Assembly: GCF_001440415.1 (NCBI RefSeq)
Contig: NZ_LLYA01000124.1
Location: 1-64,000, forward strand
From: Bradyrhizobium retamae
GTDB taxonomy: Bacteria > Pseudomonadota > Alphaproteobacteria > Rhizobiales > Xanthobacteraceae
DNA: 64,000 nucleotides
Direction of reading: 5' to 3'
Part shown: positions 1-8,617 of the stretch, piece after piece
How positions within the stretch are numbered: position 1 is the stretch's first letter
Layout: every line of letters begins with the position of its first letter
The notes under the pieces: model-generated
Database searches by the model: none
The model's input: the letters and a program-made list of their open reading frames with translations, nothing else
What the model was told of the DNA's origin: nothing
Translations under genes and position numbers: made by a program

Positions 1-2
1 CC

Positions 3-533
3 AAGCTCGCGGGCGGCGTCGCGGTGATCCGCGTCGGCGGCGCGACCGAAGTCGAAGTCAAGGAGCGTAAGGATCGCGTTGATGACGCGATGCATGCGAC
101 CCGTGCGGCAGTTGAAGAAGGCATCGTGCCGGGTGGCGGCGTCGCCCTGCTCCGCGCGTCCGAGCAGCTCAAGCGCATCAAGACCGCCAACGACGACCAG
201 AAGACCGGCGTCGAGATCGTGCGCAAGGCGCTCTCCGCGCCGGCCCGCCAGATCGCGATCAACGCCGGTGAAGACGGCTCCGTCATCGTCGGCAAGATCC
301 TCGAGAAGGAGCAGTACAATTACGGCTTCGACTCGCAGACCGGCGAATACGGCAATCTGGTCTCCAAGGGCATCATCGACCCGACCAAGGTGGTCCGTGC
401 GGCGATCCAGAACGCGGCTTCCGTCGCGGCTCTCCTGATCACCACCGAAGCCATGATCGCCGAACTGCCGAAGAAGAACGCCGGCGGCCCCGCAATGCCC
501 CCAGGCGGCGGCATGGGCGGCATGGACTTCTGA
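3..533 (+). CDS. groEL: Chaperonin GroEL, C-terminal part (gene starts before the window)
   Basis: This is the last 176 residues of the 60 kDa chaperonin, which forms the double-ring cytosolic folding chamber with GroES. The reading frame is open to the left edge of the window, so the first two thirds of the roughly 545-residue protein lie outside. Visible landmarks are the [20 protein letters not shown] segment and the [11 protein letters not shown] segment of the returning intermediate and equatorial domains. The equatorial [15 protein letters not shown] stretch and the typical flexible tail ending in GGGMGGMDF are also present. A strong hairpin terminator follows 30 bases after the stop, so groEL is the last gene of its operon here. 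Rhizobia often carry several groESL copies; which copy this is cannot be told from the fragment. Confidence 0.97.
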   Translation, partial: KLAGGVAVIRVGGATEVEVKERKDRVDDAMHATRAAVEEGIVPGGGVALLRASEQLKRIKTANDDQKTGVEIVRKALSAPARQIAINAGEDGSVIVGKILEKEQYNYGFDSQTGEYGNLVSKGIIDPTKVVRAAIQNAASVAALLITTEAMIAELPKKNAGGPAMPPGGGMGGMDF

Positions 534-561
534 TCCAGCCACTCAGGCGATACGAGAATGC

Positions 562-591
562 AAAACCCCGGCAGAAATGCCGGGGTTTTTG
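562..591 (+). terminator. Rho-independent terminator after groEL
   Basis: The arms AAAACCCCGGC and GCCGGGGTTTT pair perfectly around a six-base loop. The 3' arm ends in a T run, the classical intrinsic terminator form, placed 30 bases past the groEL stop. Confidence 0.9.
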
Positions 592-903
592 TTTGGGAGG
601 ATCCGACCGCAACGGCGCGGTGTCTCTGCAACATCACGCTGACGCAAAACCTTCCCGCTGCTTGAGATATCCCAGTTATGCACAGCGCTGTGTAAACTAT
701 ACCAGCGTATGCGTTGACAACTTCAAAAAAACTTTTCGCGAGAGTCGCAAACCGAACCGACAGTCCCAACTCTCCTGGGCAAAGTAACCCCGAGGGCTGG
801 ATAAGAATCCTCATCCACAATCTGATCTAACGCGGAGCGTGAGCTCTCGTGACGCAAGCGCGCGTTGCGAGGAATGCTTTCGCTTGAGAAAGGTAATCTT
901 GCC
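592..903. other. Intergenic region upstream of the phasin gene
   Basis: No gene is supported here. The stretch holds a perfect 12-base palindrome CACAGCGCTGTG at 681-692 and a TTGACA box at 714-719 on the plus strand that could be the -35 element of the phasin promoter. No convincing -10 hexamer sits at the right distance, so the promoter is only tentative. Confidence 0.4.
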
Positions 904-1371
904 GTGAGTGAAAGCGAAATGAAAGCCACGTCGAACGGAACGCATATTGTCGGAATGCCATGGTTGGACTTCTCGAAGATCGCCGCGCCTGGCGTGGTTA
1001 GCGAGCTTACCGAGCAGGGCTTCGCCCGCGCACGTGAAGGCTGCGAGAAAATCAAGGCCGCTTCGGAGGAGATGACGGAAGCGCTGCGCGAGAGCTATTC
1101 GAGCAATGCGAGGGGCGCGACCGATTACGGGCTCAAGCTGCTCGAAATCTCAAACGCCAATGCCGCCTCCACGCTCGATTTCTTCGTACGTCTGTCCGGC
1201 AGCAAGTCAGCCACTGATGTTCTTAGCGTATCCGCGGCGCACGCGCGCAAGGCGTTCGACACCGCTTCTGACCAGAACAGGGAATTGTGGGTGCTCACCC
1301 AGAAGCTTGCGACGGAAACAGGTGAGCCGATCAGGAAGCACTTCACCAAGGTTCTCCACAAAGCCGGCTAA
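904..1371 (+). CDS. Phasin family protein
   Basis: A 155-residue protein resembling alphaproteobacterial phasins, amphipathic helical proteins that coat polyhydroxyalkanoate granules. The recognisable part is helical: GFARAREGCEKIKAASEEM, then ALRESYSSNARGATDYGLKLLEISNANAASTLDFFVRL in overlapping segments, then a helix ending near EPIRKHFTKVL. It has no signal peptide or membrane segment, so it is cytosolic. GTG at 904 is chosen because GAGAAAGG lies about ten bases upstream; ATG codons at 865 and 874 are in frame but lack as good a ribosome site. A second phasin-like gene lies at 11922. The family call is firm, but binding to granules is inferred. Confidence 0.85.
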   Translation: MSESEMKATSNGTHIVGMPWLDFSKIAAPGVVSELTEQGFARAREGCEKIKAASEEMTEALRESYSSNARGATDYGLKLLEISNANAASTLDFFVRLSGSKSATDVLSVSAAHARKAFDTASDQNRELWVLTQKLATETGEPIRKHFTKVLHKAG

Positions 1372-1416
1372 AAGCCCGGCGTTCAATTCACACCCGAGAC
1401 TACGTCAAGGAGGGAT

Positions 1417-1540
1417 CCGGCCGGTTGGAACGAGTCCAAGCGATCAGCATGCGGGCCCACTACCCGATGCTCGATCAGACGCGGTGCGCGATGCCCCCCA
1501 AGTAACCCGCACCGACAAGTGGCGCACTCCAACCGGCCGG
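1417..1540. repeat. Long-spaced inverted repeat with a possible 26-codon ORF inside
   Basis: Perfect 13-base arms CCGGCCGGTTGGA (1417-1429) and TCCAACCGGCCGG (1528-1540) face each other across about 100 bases. A strong ribosome-site-like AAGGAGGGA at about 1407 precedes a TTG at 1425 that opens 26 codons ending at 1505, beginning LERVQAISMR. Without homologues the ORF is not called as a gene. Confidence 0.5.
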
Positions 1541-1581
1541 TGCTTTTCTCAAACAAGAAACCAATCTCAAGGGAGGGCGAT

Positions 1582-1794
1582 ATGGGAATGGTCATGGTCA
1601 AATGTCCGCGGACCGGACATGCGATTCCCACCGGCATCAAGACTGATCGCGAGAGCTTCAGCCGCAGCGCAGTGTTCTTCTCACGGACCCGTTGCGTGAT
1701 CTGCCACACCGATCACGCCTGGTTTGCCCGTGAAGCCTGGGTCGACGAGCCGGGCATCCGTGTGCGGCATCGCAGCGCACCGACACAGATCTAG
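1582..1794 (+). CDS. Small hypothetical protein with paired-cysteine motifs
   Basis: A 70-residue protein starting MGMVMVKCPRTGHAIPTGI. Cys8 (KCPRTGH) and the later CVICH with a downstream HAWF resemble a small zinc-ribbon-like arrangement, but this is only a pattern and no function is known to me. ATG at 1582 is preferred over the upstream in-frame ATG at 1519 because GGGAGG lies about seven bases before it. It forms a close group with the next small gene at 1819, which starts 24 bases after its stop, so the two may be co-transcribed. Confidence 0.75.
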   Translation: MGMVMVKCPRTGHAIPTGIKTDRESFSRSAVFFSRTRCVICHTDHAWFAREAWVDEPGIRVRHRSAPTQI

Positions 1795-1818
1795 TGATGA
1801 TCGCGATGGAGGGACGCT

Positions 1819-2016
1819 ATGGCGCGCATGCAAGTCTCAACCGAAACCTCCGCCTGGCTGCTACAGGCAAAGGACATTCTTGACGAGGCGCGACGGCTGA
1901 AGCCGGGCCCTGAGCGCGACGAGCTGCGCCAGACAGCGAAGGTGCTGCGCGAAATTGCGAAGCTCGAGGCGACATCCGAGTCAGCGCTCGAACGTGATCG
2001 GCGGCAAAGAACCTGA
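1819..2016 (+). CDS. Small hypothetical helical protein
   Basis: A 65-residue protein, largely helical and charged, with a core reading WLLQAKDILDEARRLKPG followed by ERDELRQTAKVLREIAKLEA. A GGAGGG ribosome site precedes the ATG. It has no signal peptide or membrane span. Its position just after the 70-residue protein on the same strand suggests a two-gene unit. I do not recognise the family and no function is proposed. Confidence 0.7.
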   Translation: MARMQVSTETSAWLLQAKDILDEARRLKPGPERDELRQTAKVLREIAKLEATSESALERDRRQRT

Positions 2017-2106
2017 TCTGGCGGAGAATCCACCCTTCGATGTGCGTTCCGGAATGCCGCAGCAGCAAGTCGCGACGCGGAAGGTCGAGCGGTCGCTGAA
2101 ACGCGC

Positions 2107-2868
2107 TTAGATGGCTCCGCCCGATTTAATTCCCGGAATCCGCCGATCTTCCGGCAGAACCGCCGCGCGAGATCGGGCCGAATGGAGCGCGAACATCTCC
2201 TCGACTGCGAGATGCATGACGTTGTGGCATTCGCATGCGACCGCCGCGAGCCGCGCCGGATCGATCTCGATCATGCCTCGTCGATCGGACCTGATCGCGC
2301 CACGGGCTCGCAGCTTGCGCATCAGAAGTGTTACGGTCGTGCGTCGTACACCGACTATTTGCGACAGCGCCTGCTGGGTGAGCGGGAGCACATCATGGTC
2401 GACGCGGTCGCGAAGCTGGAGCAACCAGCGAGCCATGCGCGCCTCGACCGGGTGAAGCGCATTGCAGGCCGAGCCGAGCTGAAGCTGCATCAGCATCGCC
2501 CTGACGTGAATCTGGACCGCGTACCGGATCGCGGGGCTCCGGTTGAAAGCGGCGTGAAATCGCGATGCGGGAATCCGAAAGGCGGTGCCCGCCGCACGAA
2601 CGACCGCGGTCATATCCGAAGGTGACGGCCCGAGCACCGAAAGCATGCCTACTGCCCCCTCACGCCCGACTGCGGCGGTAGCGACCGTGTGTCCGTCAGC
2701 CATGTCGATCATCAGCGAGATGGCGCCGCTATGAGGGAAGTAGACGTACTCGATTGCGTCACCCGCCCGCGAAAGGACCGCATCCTGATTGAGCGCGATT
2801 GCCTCAAGCTCGGGCTCCAACAGATCGAAGTCCGACGCCGGCAATGCTGCAAGAAGGCGATTTCCCAT
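2107..2868 (-). CDS. Crp/Fnr family transcriptional regulator
   Basis: A regulator of about 253 residues built from an N-terminal cyclic-nucleotide-binding-like beta barrel and a C-terminal helix-turn-helix. The barrel is seen in DAVLSRAGDAIEYVYFPHSG and ISLMIDMADGHTVATAAVGREGAVGM. The DNA-binding part is seen in LTQQALSQIVGVRRTTVTLL followed by RKLRARGAIRSDRRGMIEI. No Fnr-type cysteine cluster is present at the N terminus, so an oxygen-sensing iron-sulfur Fnr is unlikely. The start was set at MGNRLLAALP; the frame is open for 25 more codons to 2943, so a longer form remains possible. The ligand and targets are unknown. The gene is isolated, with a 770-base gap upstream. Confidence 0.85.
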   Translation of the reverse strand: MGNRLLAALPASDFDLLEPELEAIALNQDAVLSRAGDAIEYVYFPHSGAISLMIDMADGHTVATAAVGREGAVGMLSVLGPSPSDMTAVVRAAGTAFRIPASRFHAAFNRSPAIRYAVQIHVRAMLMQLQLGSACNALHPVEARMARWLLQLRDRVDHDVLPLTQQALSQIVGVRRTTVTLLMRKLRARGAIRSDRRGMIEIDPARLAAVACECHNVMHLAVEEMFALHSARSRAAVLPEDRRIPGIKSGGAI

Positions 2869-3344
2869 TCCGCGGCGAGACGTCACTGCGGAAAACCCTT
2901 GGTGAGGCGTCCGCAACCATCTCCGTCTGGAGCGTCTTGGCACGCGAGCTTTAACATGAGTTTGAAAATGCCTTTCTTACGCGTACTCACTCAACATGCT
3001 CTCGCTCGACAAACTCCAAACGTTCCGGCGCGAGGCAGACTGCTCGCGGCGTCTCAAAGAGTTAGATGCAAATGGGTCGCCAGACGCAACCGCAAAATGC
3101 GCATGGGTAACACCGTAAGCTTACGGGGACCGTATGGTTCCATCCCGGCCTACGACAAAATCGCGATCAAAAGACTGTTCCATTTCTGAAACTTCCGATC
3201 CGTGCGGCTCAGGCTGTTCTCAAGAATGCAAAACCCGGAAGCGACGCACCTCGGCGTACTGCCGGCCCTTCAGGGAGCTATGGCGGACGTCGTCGCTTTG
3301 CCTGTGCTACGGGCACATGAAACCGCGGGAGCAGCCAGCACCCG
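2869..3344. other. Intergenic region upstream of the Crp-like gene
   Basis: No firm gene. A 40-codon plus-strand ORF (2996-3118, starting MLSLDKLQTF) has no visible ribosome site. It ends at a perfect 14-base palindrome CCGTAAGCTTACGG (3113-3126). Both are noted without a functional claim. The right half grades into dispersed repeat sequence. Confidence 0.4.
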
Positions 3345-3440
3345 GTCTTCCCTGCGGTCTCTGAATGAGAGGGCGGGAAGTGAAGAGCAACTTCGGGCGC
3401 AATGCGCCGCGAGATCACGAAGTCATATTCAGTGTGTCTC
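3345..3440 (-). repeat. Dispersed repeat, copy related to the block at 21555
   Basis: Read on the minus strand, this stretch runs through ATTGCGCCCGAAGTT, then CCGGGTGCTGGCT, then CCCGCGGT. The same ordered blocks (ATTGCGCCCGAGGTT, GCCGGGTGCTGGCT, CACCCGCGGT) occur on the plus strand at about 21577-21660. It is therefore a second, inverted copy of one repeat family, apparently non-coding. Confidence 0.6.
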
Positions 3441-3446
3441 AGTGTG

Positions 3447-3562
3447 TCGCTCCTGCGAACGCAGGGAGCGATAATCACAAATGCGAATTGGGAAATGAAG
3501 CTGGAGCTCGCGATCCCAACAACCACGAGCAGTGGTTATGGAGCCCTGCGTTCGCAGGGACG
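3447..3562. repeat. Palindromic intergenic element with CTGCGAACGCAG cores
   Basis: The left end (3447-3471) is a near-perfect hairpin with arms TCGCTCC and GGGAGCGA around a TGCGAACGCA core. The right end repeats the GCGTTCGC core in CCCTGCGTTCGCAGGG. Elements of this form are scattered between genes of rhizobia and resemble the other palindromes in this window. Confidence 0.6.
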
Positions 3563-3639
3563 ACATCCGACGTTAGGCTCTTGGGTCAAATCCGTCCTCG
3601 TCATTGCGCGTAGCAGAGCGACGACTTGGCCGCATCCGC

Positions 3640-4797
3640 CTATTGGACTTTCACCAGCACCGCGAGCCGGCGGATACCCTTGTTGCGATAGGCGTCGAGG
3701 AACGCATAGTAGTCCTTGAACGACACGCAGCCGTTGGACTGGCCGCTCGGCCCGAGCATGTAGCTGTGCGCGAGCAGCCCATCGCGGCCGAAGATTTTTT
3801 CCTCGCCGCCGATCGGCGTCAGCCGCAGAGCCGGCACGCCGTGAAACAGCGCCTCGCGCGGCTTCAGTTCGTAAATGTGCGGCGGCGTCACACCCTGCAT
3901 CCGCACATGCGAATATTTTGGATCGTCCATCTTCGAGCCCAGTCCCGAATGCGCCTCGAGCTGGGTGCCGTCGGGCAGATAGACCTTGCGCGCGGAAATG
4001 TCGTAGACCGCGGTCTGGCGATCATAGGGCGGCGAGCCGCCCATCATCGGGTTCTGGCTTCGCGTATCGATGATGCTCCCGGTGACGTTGGCGTCGGCGG
4101 ATGCAAAAGCGAGCAGCGAGTTCTGCGAAGGCTGCTTGCCCCACAATTTTTCAACCATGGTCTGCTTGTCGTTGGAAGCAATCGACATCACGGCGGCCTT
4201 GGCGCGCTGCGCCATGTCGCGAACGGTGGAGCCGGACGTCTTCGCCGTCTTGGCTTCGGTCTCTGCTGGCGCTGGCGCAGGTGCGTTCAAGGCGAGCTTG
4301 GTGGCAGGAGCGGAGATCTTCGGCTTCGCCGCTTCCACGGGCTTCGATGCTTGAACGGCTTTCGGCGCCTCGGCCGGCGCCGAAGCTTCCGCCAGTTTCG
4401 TCGGTTCGACGGGCTTAAATTCGGCCGCTCTCGAGGGCTCGCCTTGCGCGGCGGCGGCTCCGAACCTTTCGTTGAACATCAGCGAGCTCGCGACGTCCTC
4501 CGGGGCGGGCAGAACCAGCGACTGTTGCGGCAGCGAGGCGAAAATCTCATTGAAGGCCGGCCGCACGGCATGCGCCGCGACGGTGCTCGGGCTGTTGACG
4601 GCGGGCGCCTCGAAGCCGGCGTTGTTCACGGATGGATAGATGTTGGCGCCGAGCACGTTGGTGTAGACGGTCCAGGCGCAGCCCAGCACGAGGCCTGCGA
4701 CCGCGACACCGCCGAGAAAATACTGGGGAATGCCTTTGCGGGAGGATTTCCCGCGGCTGCGGGCCGCAGGACCGAACGCACGCGTACGCTTACTCAT
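3640..4797 (-). CDS. DUF2778 L,D-transpeptidase-like (Tlde1-type) membrane-anchored protein
   Basis: A 385-residue protein with a short basic N terminus and one membrane segment at about residues 25-47 (YFLGGVAVAGLVLGCAWTVY). A long Pro/Ala/Lys-rich linker follows (about 110-200), then a C-terminal DUF2778 domain. In that domain VYLPDGTQLEAHSG, the histidine of LLAHSYMLGP and the cysteine of SNGCVSFKDY match the His/Cys active site of L,D-transpeptidase-fold Tlde1 proteins, which cut or exchange peptidoglycan tetrapeptide stems. Some relatives are type VI secretion toxins. Here the N-terminal anchor and the lack of a secretion locus or immunity gene next to it point instead to a housekeeping wall enzyme. 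The gene stands alone with gaps on both sides. Confidence 0.85.
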   Translation of the reverse strand: MSKRTRAFGPAARSRGKSSRKGIPQYFLGGVAVAGLVLGCAWTVYTNVLGANIYPSVNNAGFEAPAVNSPSTVAAHAVRPAFNEIFASLPQQSLVLPAPEDVASSLMFNERFGAAAAQGEPSRAAEFKPVEPTKLAEASAPAEAPKAVQASKPVEAAKPKISAPATKLALNAPAPAPAETEAKTAKTSGSTVRDMAQRAKAAVMSIASNDKQTMVEKLWGKQPSQNSLLAFASADANVTGSIIDTRSQNPMMGGSPPYDRQTAVYDISARKVYLPDGTQLEAHSGLGSKMDDPKYSHVRMQGVTPPHIYELKPREALFHGVPALRLTPIGGEEKIFGRDGLLAHSYMLGPSGQSNGCVSFKDYYAFLDAYRNKGIRRLAVLVKVQ

Positions 4798-5183
4798 TCA
4801 CACAACGCCCAGAACAACCATTCCACCAAGTCCCCCTTTGATGCCGCGTCCGGATATGTCCCCGGGCAGCATCTCGCAGAGGCACAGAGCGTCATTAAGG
4901 CGACTTTTAGTTAAATCCGGATTAAACGCGGGCGGATCTAAGGCGGGCTCAAATCCATGGAACTATTGGAGAAATTTCCCCGCAATGATGCGGGCGTTGG
5001 TCCCAATCAGGGACACCCGGCGCGACGTAACAACCAGATGTCCCATAACGGGCCAAGTTCGGCCTCAATCCTTGAACGGATAGAACTCGTTCTCGCCCGC
5101 CATCGCTACCGCCAACGGACGCAGCGTGTGCTGGACCTTGATCGGGCCGGCGTGCTCGGGGCGATCACCTCTGGCAGTCTAGG
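4798..5183. other. Intergenic region without a supported gene
   Basis: A plus-strand open frame at 4957-5187 (76 codons, starting MELLEKFPRN) lacks a ribosome site and any recognisable domain, and it runs into the 3' end of the neighbouring gene. It is left uncalled. Nothing else stands out. Confidence 0.4.
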
Positions 5184-5879
5184 TTAATAGCTCAGCCGCG
5201 GATACCAGTCCTTGCCGCGCCCTTCCGGCGTGGTGTCGAGAATGGTCCACAGCGGATCGATGTCAGGCGCGCCGCGGGGGTCCTGTCCGGGGTCGGCGGT
5301 CGATGGTCCCATCTCGCCGGACCAGAAATGGCGGATGCTGCCGTCACGCCGCGTGAACACGGTGTAGCCGGGCACATCGGCATCCGCCGCGCTGACATAG
5401 TCGCGCGTGTAATCGCCCGACGCGTCCGAATAGATCCTGTGCCGAGTCCAGCCGCGCGCCTTCTTCGCCTCGATCAATCGCGCGATCGGCGAACGCGCCA
5501 CGAACACGAAGGCGATGCGCTGTTCGAGGTCGGGCAGCTTGCCTTCCCAAGTGCTCATGAAGGACGTGCACATCGGGCACGGCTGCTCGCGCTGCGGGCC
5601 GAACATGTAGCTGTAGATCACGAGCGTCTGCTTGTCGCCGAACAGGTCCGACAAGGTCGCCTTGCCGGCCTCGCCTTCGAATTCGTAGCTTCTCGTCACC
5701 GCACCGCCCGGCGGCAACTCCCGGCGCAATTCGGCGACCCGTTCGATGTGACGGCGCAGTTCAATCTCCTCAGCCAGCAATTGTTCACGCACGCGGCGAT
5801 ATTCGGTGCTCTCGTTGGGAAAGCGCACGCGCCTCGTGCTTGCGAGTTCGACGGCTGGTTTCAGTGCGGAACTGGACAT
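5184..5879 (-). CDS. DUF899 family thioredoxin-like protein
   Basis: A 231-residue cytosolic protein of the DUF899 family, which has a thioredoxin-like fold. A helical N-terminal arm (EEIELRRHIERVAELRRELPPGG) precedes the fold. The core contains LVIYSYMFGP and CPMCTSF, whose CxxC pair sits where thioredoxins carry their redox cysteines. The C-terminal part has YTVFTRRDGSIRHFWSGEM, typical of the family. ATG at 5879 is chosen over the GTG at 5888 because CCGAGG lies about eight bases before it. Members are predicted oxidoreductases, but substrates are not established. No operon partner is evident. Confidence 0.88.
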   Translation of the reverse strand: MSSSALKPAVELASTRRVRFPNESTEYRRVREQLLAEEIELRRHIERVAELRRELPPGGAVTRSYEFEGEAGKATLSDLFGDKQTLVIYSYMFGPQREQPCPMCTSFMSTWEGKLPDLEQRIAFVFVARSPIARLIEAKKARGWTRHRIYSDASGDYTRDYVSAADADVPGYTVFTRRDGSIRHFWSGEMGPSTADPGQDPRGAPDIDPLWTILDTTPEGRGKDWYPRLSY

Positions 5880-6178
5880 GGCAAACACCTCGGTTGTGGT
5901 CGAGTGGTTACAAGACGTTTCGCCACCCGTCGGTCCTACACCTACGCACCGGAAAACTTCGATGTTCCGGTCGCCGTTTCGGTCCTTTTCGAGCCGTTTC
6001 TGCGCTGATTTACCGGATCTTTTTGCCGAACTGCCGGATCGGGAGACTTCGCCGAACCTTACCCGCCGAAGGCAGACATACTATCGTCTACCATTGGCTT
6101 TGCATTGGATCGCGGCGCTTGATACGGCACCGTATCGTCCTACTCCTCTGTTTCGCCGCACCCCAAGAGGGAGCCGCC

Positions 6179-6700
6179 ATGACAATGCTGGCCCGCGCCG
6201 GATCGATCGCCTTCGCAGGCATGCTGCTGTTCGCCGGACCTGCGGCGGCGCAGCCGGCAAAATCAGGCTGCACGTCCGCATCGACGGCCCACGGGACGCA
6301 AACACTGCATTGCCAGTCCGCGATCACGATCGTGGCCGAAAACGGCGCGAAATTCGAACTCAGGGACCGTAACCGTGATGGCCAGGTCGATTCCGTCGAA
6401 CTCAGTAACAAGGCTCTCCTGCTCGAAGTGCCGAAGAAGCCGGGACGCGTCAGGTTCGAGGTGATGACGCCACAGGCGATTGCCGCGGTGCGTGGTACCA
6501 AATGGACAGTGGACGCCGAAGGTACAAAGACGTCGGTCTTCGTCGTCGACGGACGCGTGCGCGTGGCGCGGCCCGCTGGCCGCGGCAGCGTCGTACTCGG
6601 CGCCGGTGATGGCGTCGATGTCGAGCCGTCGGGCGAGTTGATCATAAAGCGCTGGCCGCCCGCGCGCGTTGCGGCCCTGATGGCAAGATTGGGACAATAG
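6179..6700 (+). CDS. Secreted FecR-domain protein
   Basis: A 173-residue protein with a cleavable signal peptide (MTMLARAGSIAFAGMLLFA, cut near AAAQ). A compact beta-rich FecR-like domain follows, seen in KFELRDRNRDGQVDSVEL, RFEVMTPQAIAAVRGTKW and TSVFVVDGRVRVARPAG. The AVRGTKW and VFVVDGRV strings are hallmarks of periplasmic FecR-like proteins. Its stop lies ten bases before the CHASE2 cyclase gene, so the two are almost certainly co-transcribed. The FecR protein may be a periplasmic partner of the sensor half of the cyclase, which is an inference from gene pairing. An AAGAGGGAG ribosome site supports the start; 90 upstream in-frame codons are rejected. Confidence 0.85.
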   Translation: MTMLARAGSIAFAGMLLFAGPAAAQPAKSGCTSASTAHGTQTLHCQSAITIVAENGAKFELRDRNRDGQVDSVELSNKALLLEVPKKPGRVRFEVMTPQAIAAVRGTKWTVDAEGTKTSVFVVDGRVRVARPAGRGSVVLGAGDGVDVEPSGELIIKRWPPARVAALMARLGQ

Positions 6701-6710
6701 AAGCGAACGA

Positions 6711-8606
6711 ATGAGCCGTCGACGCCTTCATATTCTGGTTGCGTTGCTTTGCACGGGATTATGGGCAGGCGCGATATGGCTCGGCCATTCGGCTGGCCAT
6801 TTGCGGTTTCTCGACCGGCTCGAGTCGGCATTGACCGACGTGCGCACGCTGGTGCGCGGCGTGAAGGCGCCGCCGGACCTCGTCACGATCGTTGCGATCG
6901 ACGACACCATTGTCAAACTCGTCGGCACCTATCCCCTGCCACGCGCAGAGATAGCCAAAATCGTCGAGGCGATCGCGCGGCTGGAGCCGAAAGTCATCGC
7001 GATCGATCTCCTGCTGATCGACAAGGGACCCGCCGATGGCGATGCGGCGCTCGCGAAATCGGTCGCGGCGGGTCCAACGGTCCTTGCAGCGGCTGCGGTA
7101 TTTTCGAACACCGTTCAGCCTTCCGCGGAAAACGATGGGCCACTGGCCCGCCTGCCGAAGGCCAGCCGCTTCCTGCTGCCGCTGCCGGCATTCGCCGACC
7201 GCGCGGAAGTCGGTATCGCCAATGTTGCGACGGGCCAGACCGGCACGCCGCTCTCGGTGCCGATGCTGTTCCGGACGCGCGACAAGATCGAGTTGTCGTT
7301 TCCGCTCCGTGTCGCATCGATCGCGATCGACCAACCGCTGACGATCGAGCCCGACCGTCTCAGGTTCGGCGATCGGCTGATCCCAACCGCCTCCCACTAT
7401 GCGCTGCCGATTTCCTATTACGGCCCACGCCAAACCATTCGCACGATCAGTGCTGCCAGTCTGATCGACGGCCAGATCGACAAGGAAGCGATACAGGGCC
7501 GCATCGTCGTGCTCGGCGCGACCGCAACCGGCGCCGGCGACTTCTTTCCGACGCCGTTCGATTCACTGATGCCCGGGGTGGAAATCATTTCCACTGCGAT
7601 TACGCATCTGATCGCAGGAGACGGCCTCGTGCGCAACCAAACGGTTCGCATCGCCGGGGCGATCACGGCGATCCTGCTGCCGATGTTGCTGGTCGGTTTG
7701 CTGGTGTGGCGGCGAAACCCGATCGGTCTCGTGGCGGTCAGCGCGGTCGTGCTGGCATGGGCGACCGCGAACACGATTGCTTTCGCGCACGGCATCTGGC
7801 TCGACGCCGCGACGACCATTGCCGCAGCAGCGCCGCCGCTCATGCTGTTCGGCGCGGTCCAGCTATGGTGGGGCCGGCGTAGCGCCCAGCATCTCGCCGT
7901 ACAAAACAGGCTGCTCGAACAATTCCAGACGCCGGGCTTGCAGGAATGGCTGACACGCGATCCTGACTTCCTGCTGGCTCCGGTACGGCAGAATGCCGCG
8001 GTCGTGTTCGTCGATCTCTCTGGATTTACCTCGCTCAGCGAAACGCTCGATCCGGATGCCACGCGGGGGCTGTTGAAGGAATTTCACGCGCTGGTCGACA
8101 AGGAAGCGACGCGATGCGGCGGCATGATCACGAGCTTTCTCGGCGACGGCGCCATGATCCTGTTCGGCCTGCCGCAGCCGGCTGAGGATGACGCTACGCG
8201 CGCGGCACAATGTTCGATCGCGCTCTGCGTCAAGACCGAACGCTGGATCGAAGCGTTGCCGCCGCCGATCGCCGTGCGGATCGGCTTCAAGATCGGCGCG
8301 CATTACGGGCCGATCGTCGCATCCCGGCTCGGCGGCCGCAACCATCAGCACATCACCGCGACCGGCGACACCGTGAACGTGGCGAGCCGGCTGATGGAGG
8401 TGGCGGCCCGCCACGATGTCAGGCTGGCGCTCAGCGATACGTTGCGCATCGCGGCCAAACGCACCGGCGCGCGGCTGAAAACCGGAAGCCTTGCCGGCCC
8501 CGTCGAAGCGCAGATTCGCGGCCGATCAGGCTCGCTCGCGGTCTGGCTGTGGCGGAGCGAACGCCCCACGCTGGACCAACGCACGCATCGCGACGCCGCC
8601 GAGTGA
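6711..8606 (+). CDS. CHASE2-domain adenylate/guanylate cyclase
   Basis: A 631-residue membrane sensor cyclase. A first membrane helix (about residues 7-25) leads to an extracytoplasmic CHASE2 domain (about 35-310). That domain is recognisable by DLVTIVAIDDTIVKLVG, KVIAIDLLLID and GRIVVLGATATG. Three membrane helices follow (about 313-385), then a class III cyclase catalytic domain (about 425-610). The catalytic domain shows the two metal-binding aspartates in VFVDLSGFTSL and LGDGAMILFG, and the TATGDTVNVASRL loop with its conserved Asn and Arg. The enzyme should make cAMP or cGMP in response to a periplasmic signal, possibly through the FecR-like partner encoded just upstream. The nucleotide specificity cannot be fixed from sequence alone. 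Confidence 0.93.
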   Translation: MSRRRLHILVALLCTGLWAGAIWLGHSAGHLRFLDRLESALTDVRTLVRGVKAPPDLVTIVAIDDTIVKLVGTYPLPRAEIAKIVEAIARLEPKVIAIDLLLIDKGPADGDAALAKSVAAGPTVLAAAAVFSNTVQPSAENDGPLARLPKASRFLLPLPAFADRAEVGIANVATGQTGTPLSVPMLFRTRDKIELSFPLRVASIAIDQPLTIEPDRLRFGDRLIPTASHYALPISYYGPRQTIRTISAASLIDGQIDKEAIQGRIVVLGATATGAGDFFPTPFDSLMPGVEIISTAITHLIAGDGLVRNQTVRIAGAITAILLPMLLVGLLVWRRNPIGLVAVSAVVLAWATANTIAFAHGIWLDAATTIAAAAPPLMLFGAVQLWWGRRSAQHLAVQNRLLEQFQTPGLQEWLTRDPDFLLAPVRQNAAVVFVDLSGFTSLSETLDPDATRGLLKEFHALVDKEATRCGGMITSFLGDGAMILFGLPQPAEDDATRAAQCSIALCVKTERWIEALPPPIAVRIGFKIGAHYGPIVASRLGGRNHQHITATGDTVNVASRLMEVAARHDVRLALSDTLRIAAKRTGARLKTGSLAGPVEAQIRGRSGSLAVWLWRSERPTLDQRTHRDAAE

Positions 8607-8617
8607 CTGGCCGCGTC

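Noticed and set aside
3640..4797. DUF2778 protein as a type VI secretion toxin
   Set aside because: It has an N-terminal membrane anchor and no immunity or secretion genes nearby, so a cell-wall role is more likely.
3604..4914. Plus-strand open frame of 436 codons
   Set aside because: It is antisense to the DUF2778 gene, Arg/Gly/His-rich without domains, and typical of high-GC shadow frames.
4957..5187. 76-codon plus-strand ORF
   Set aside because: No ribosome site or family; it runs into the DUF899 gene end.
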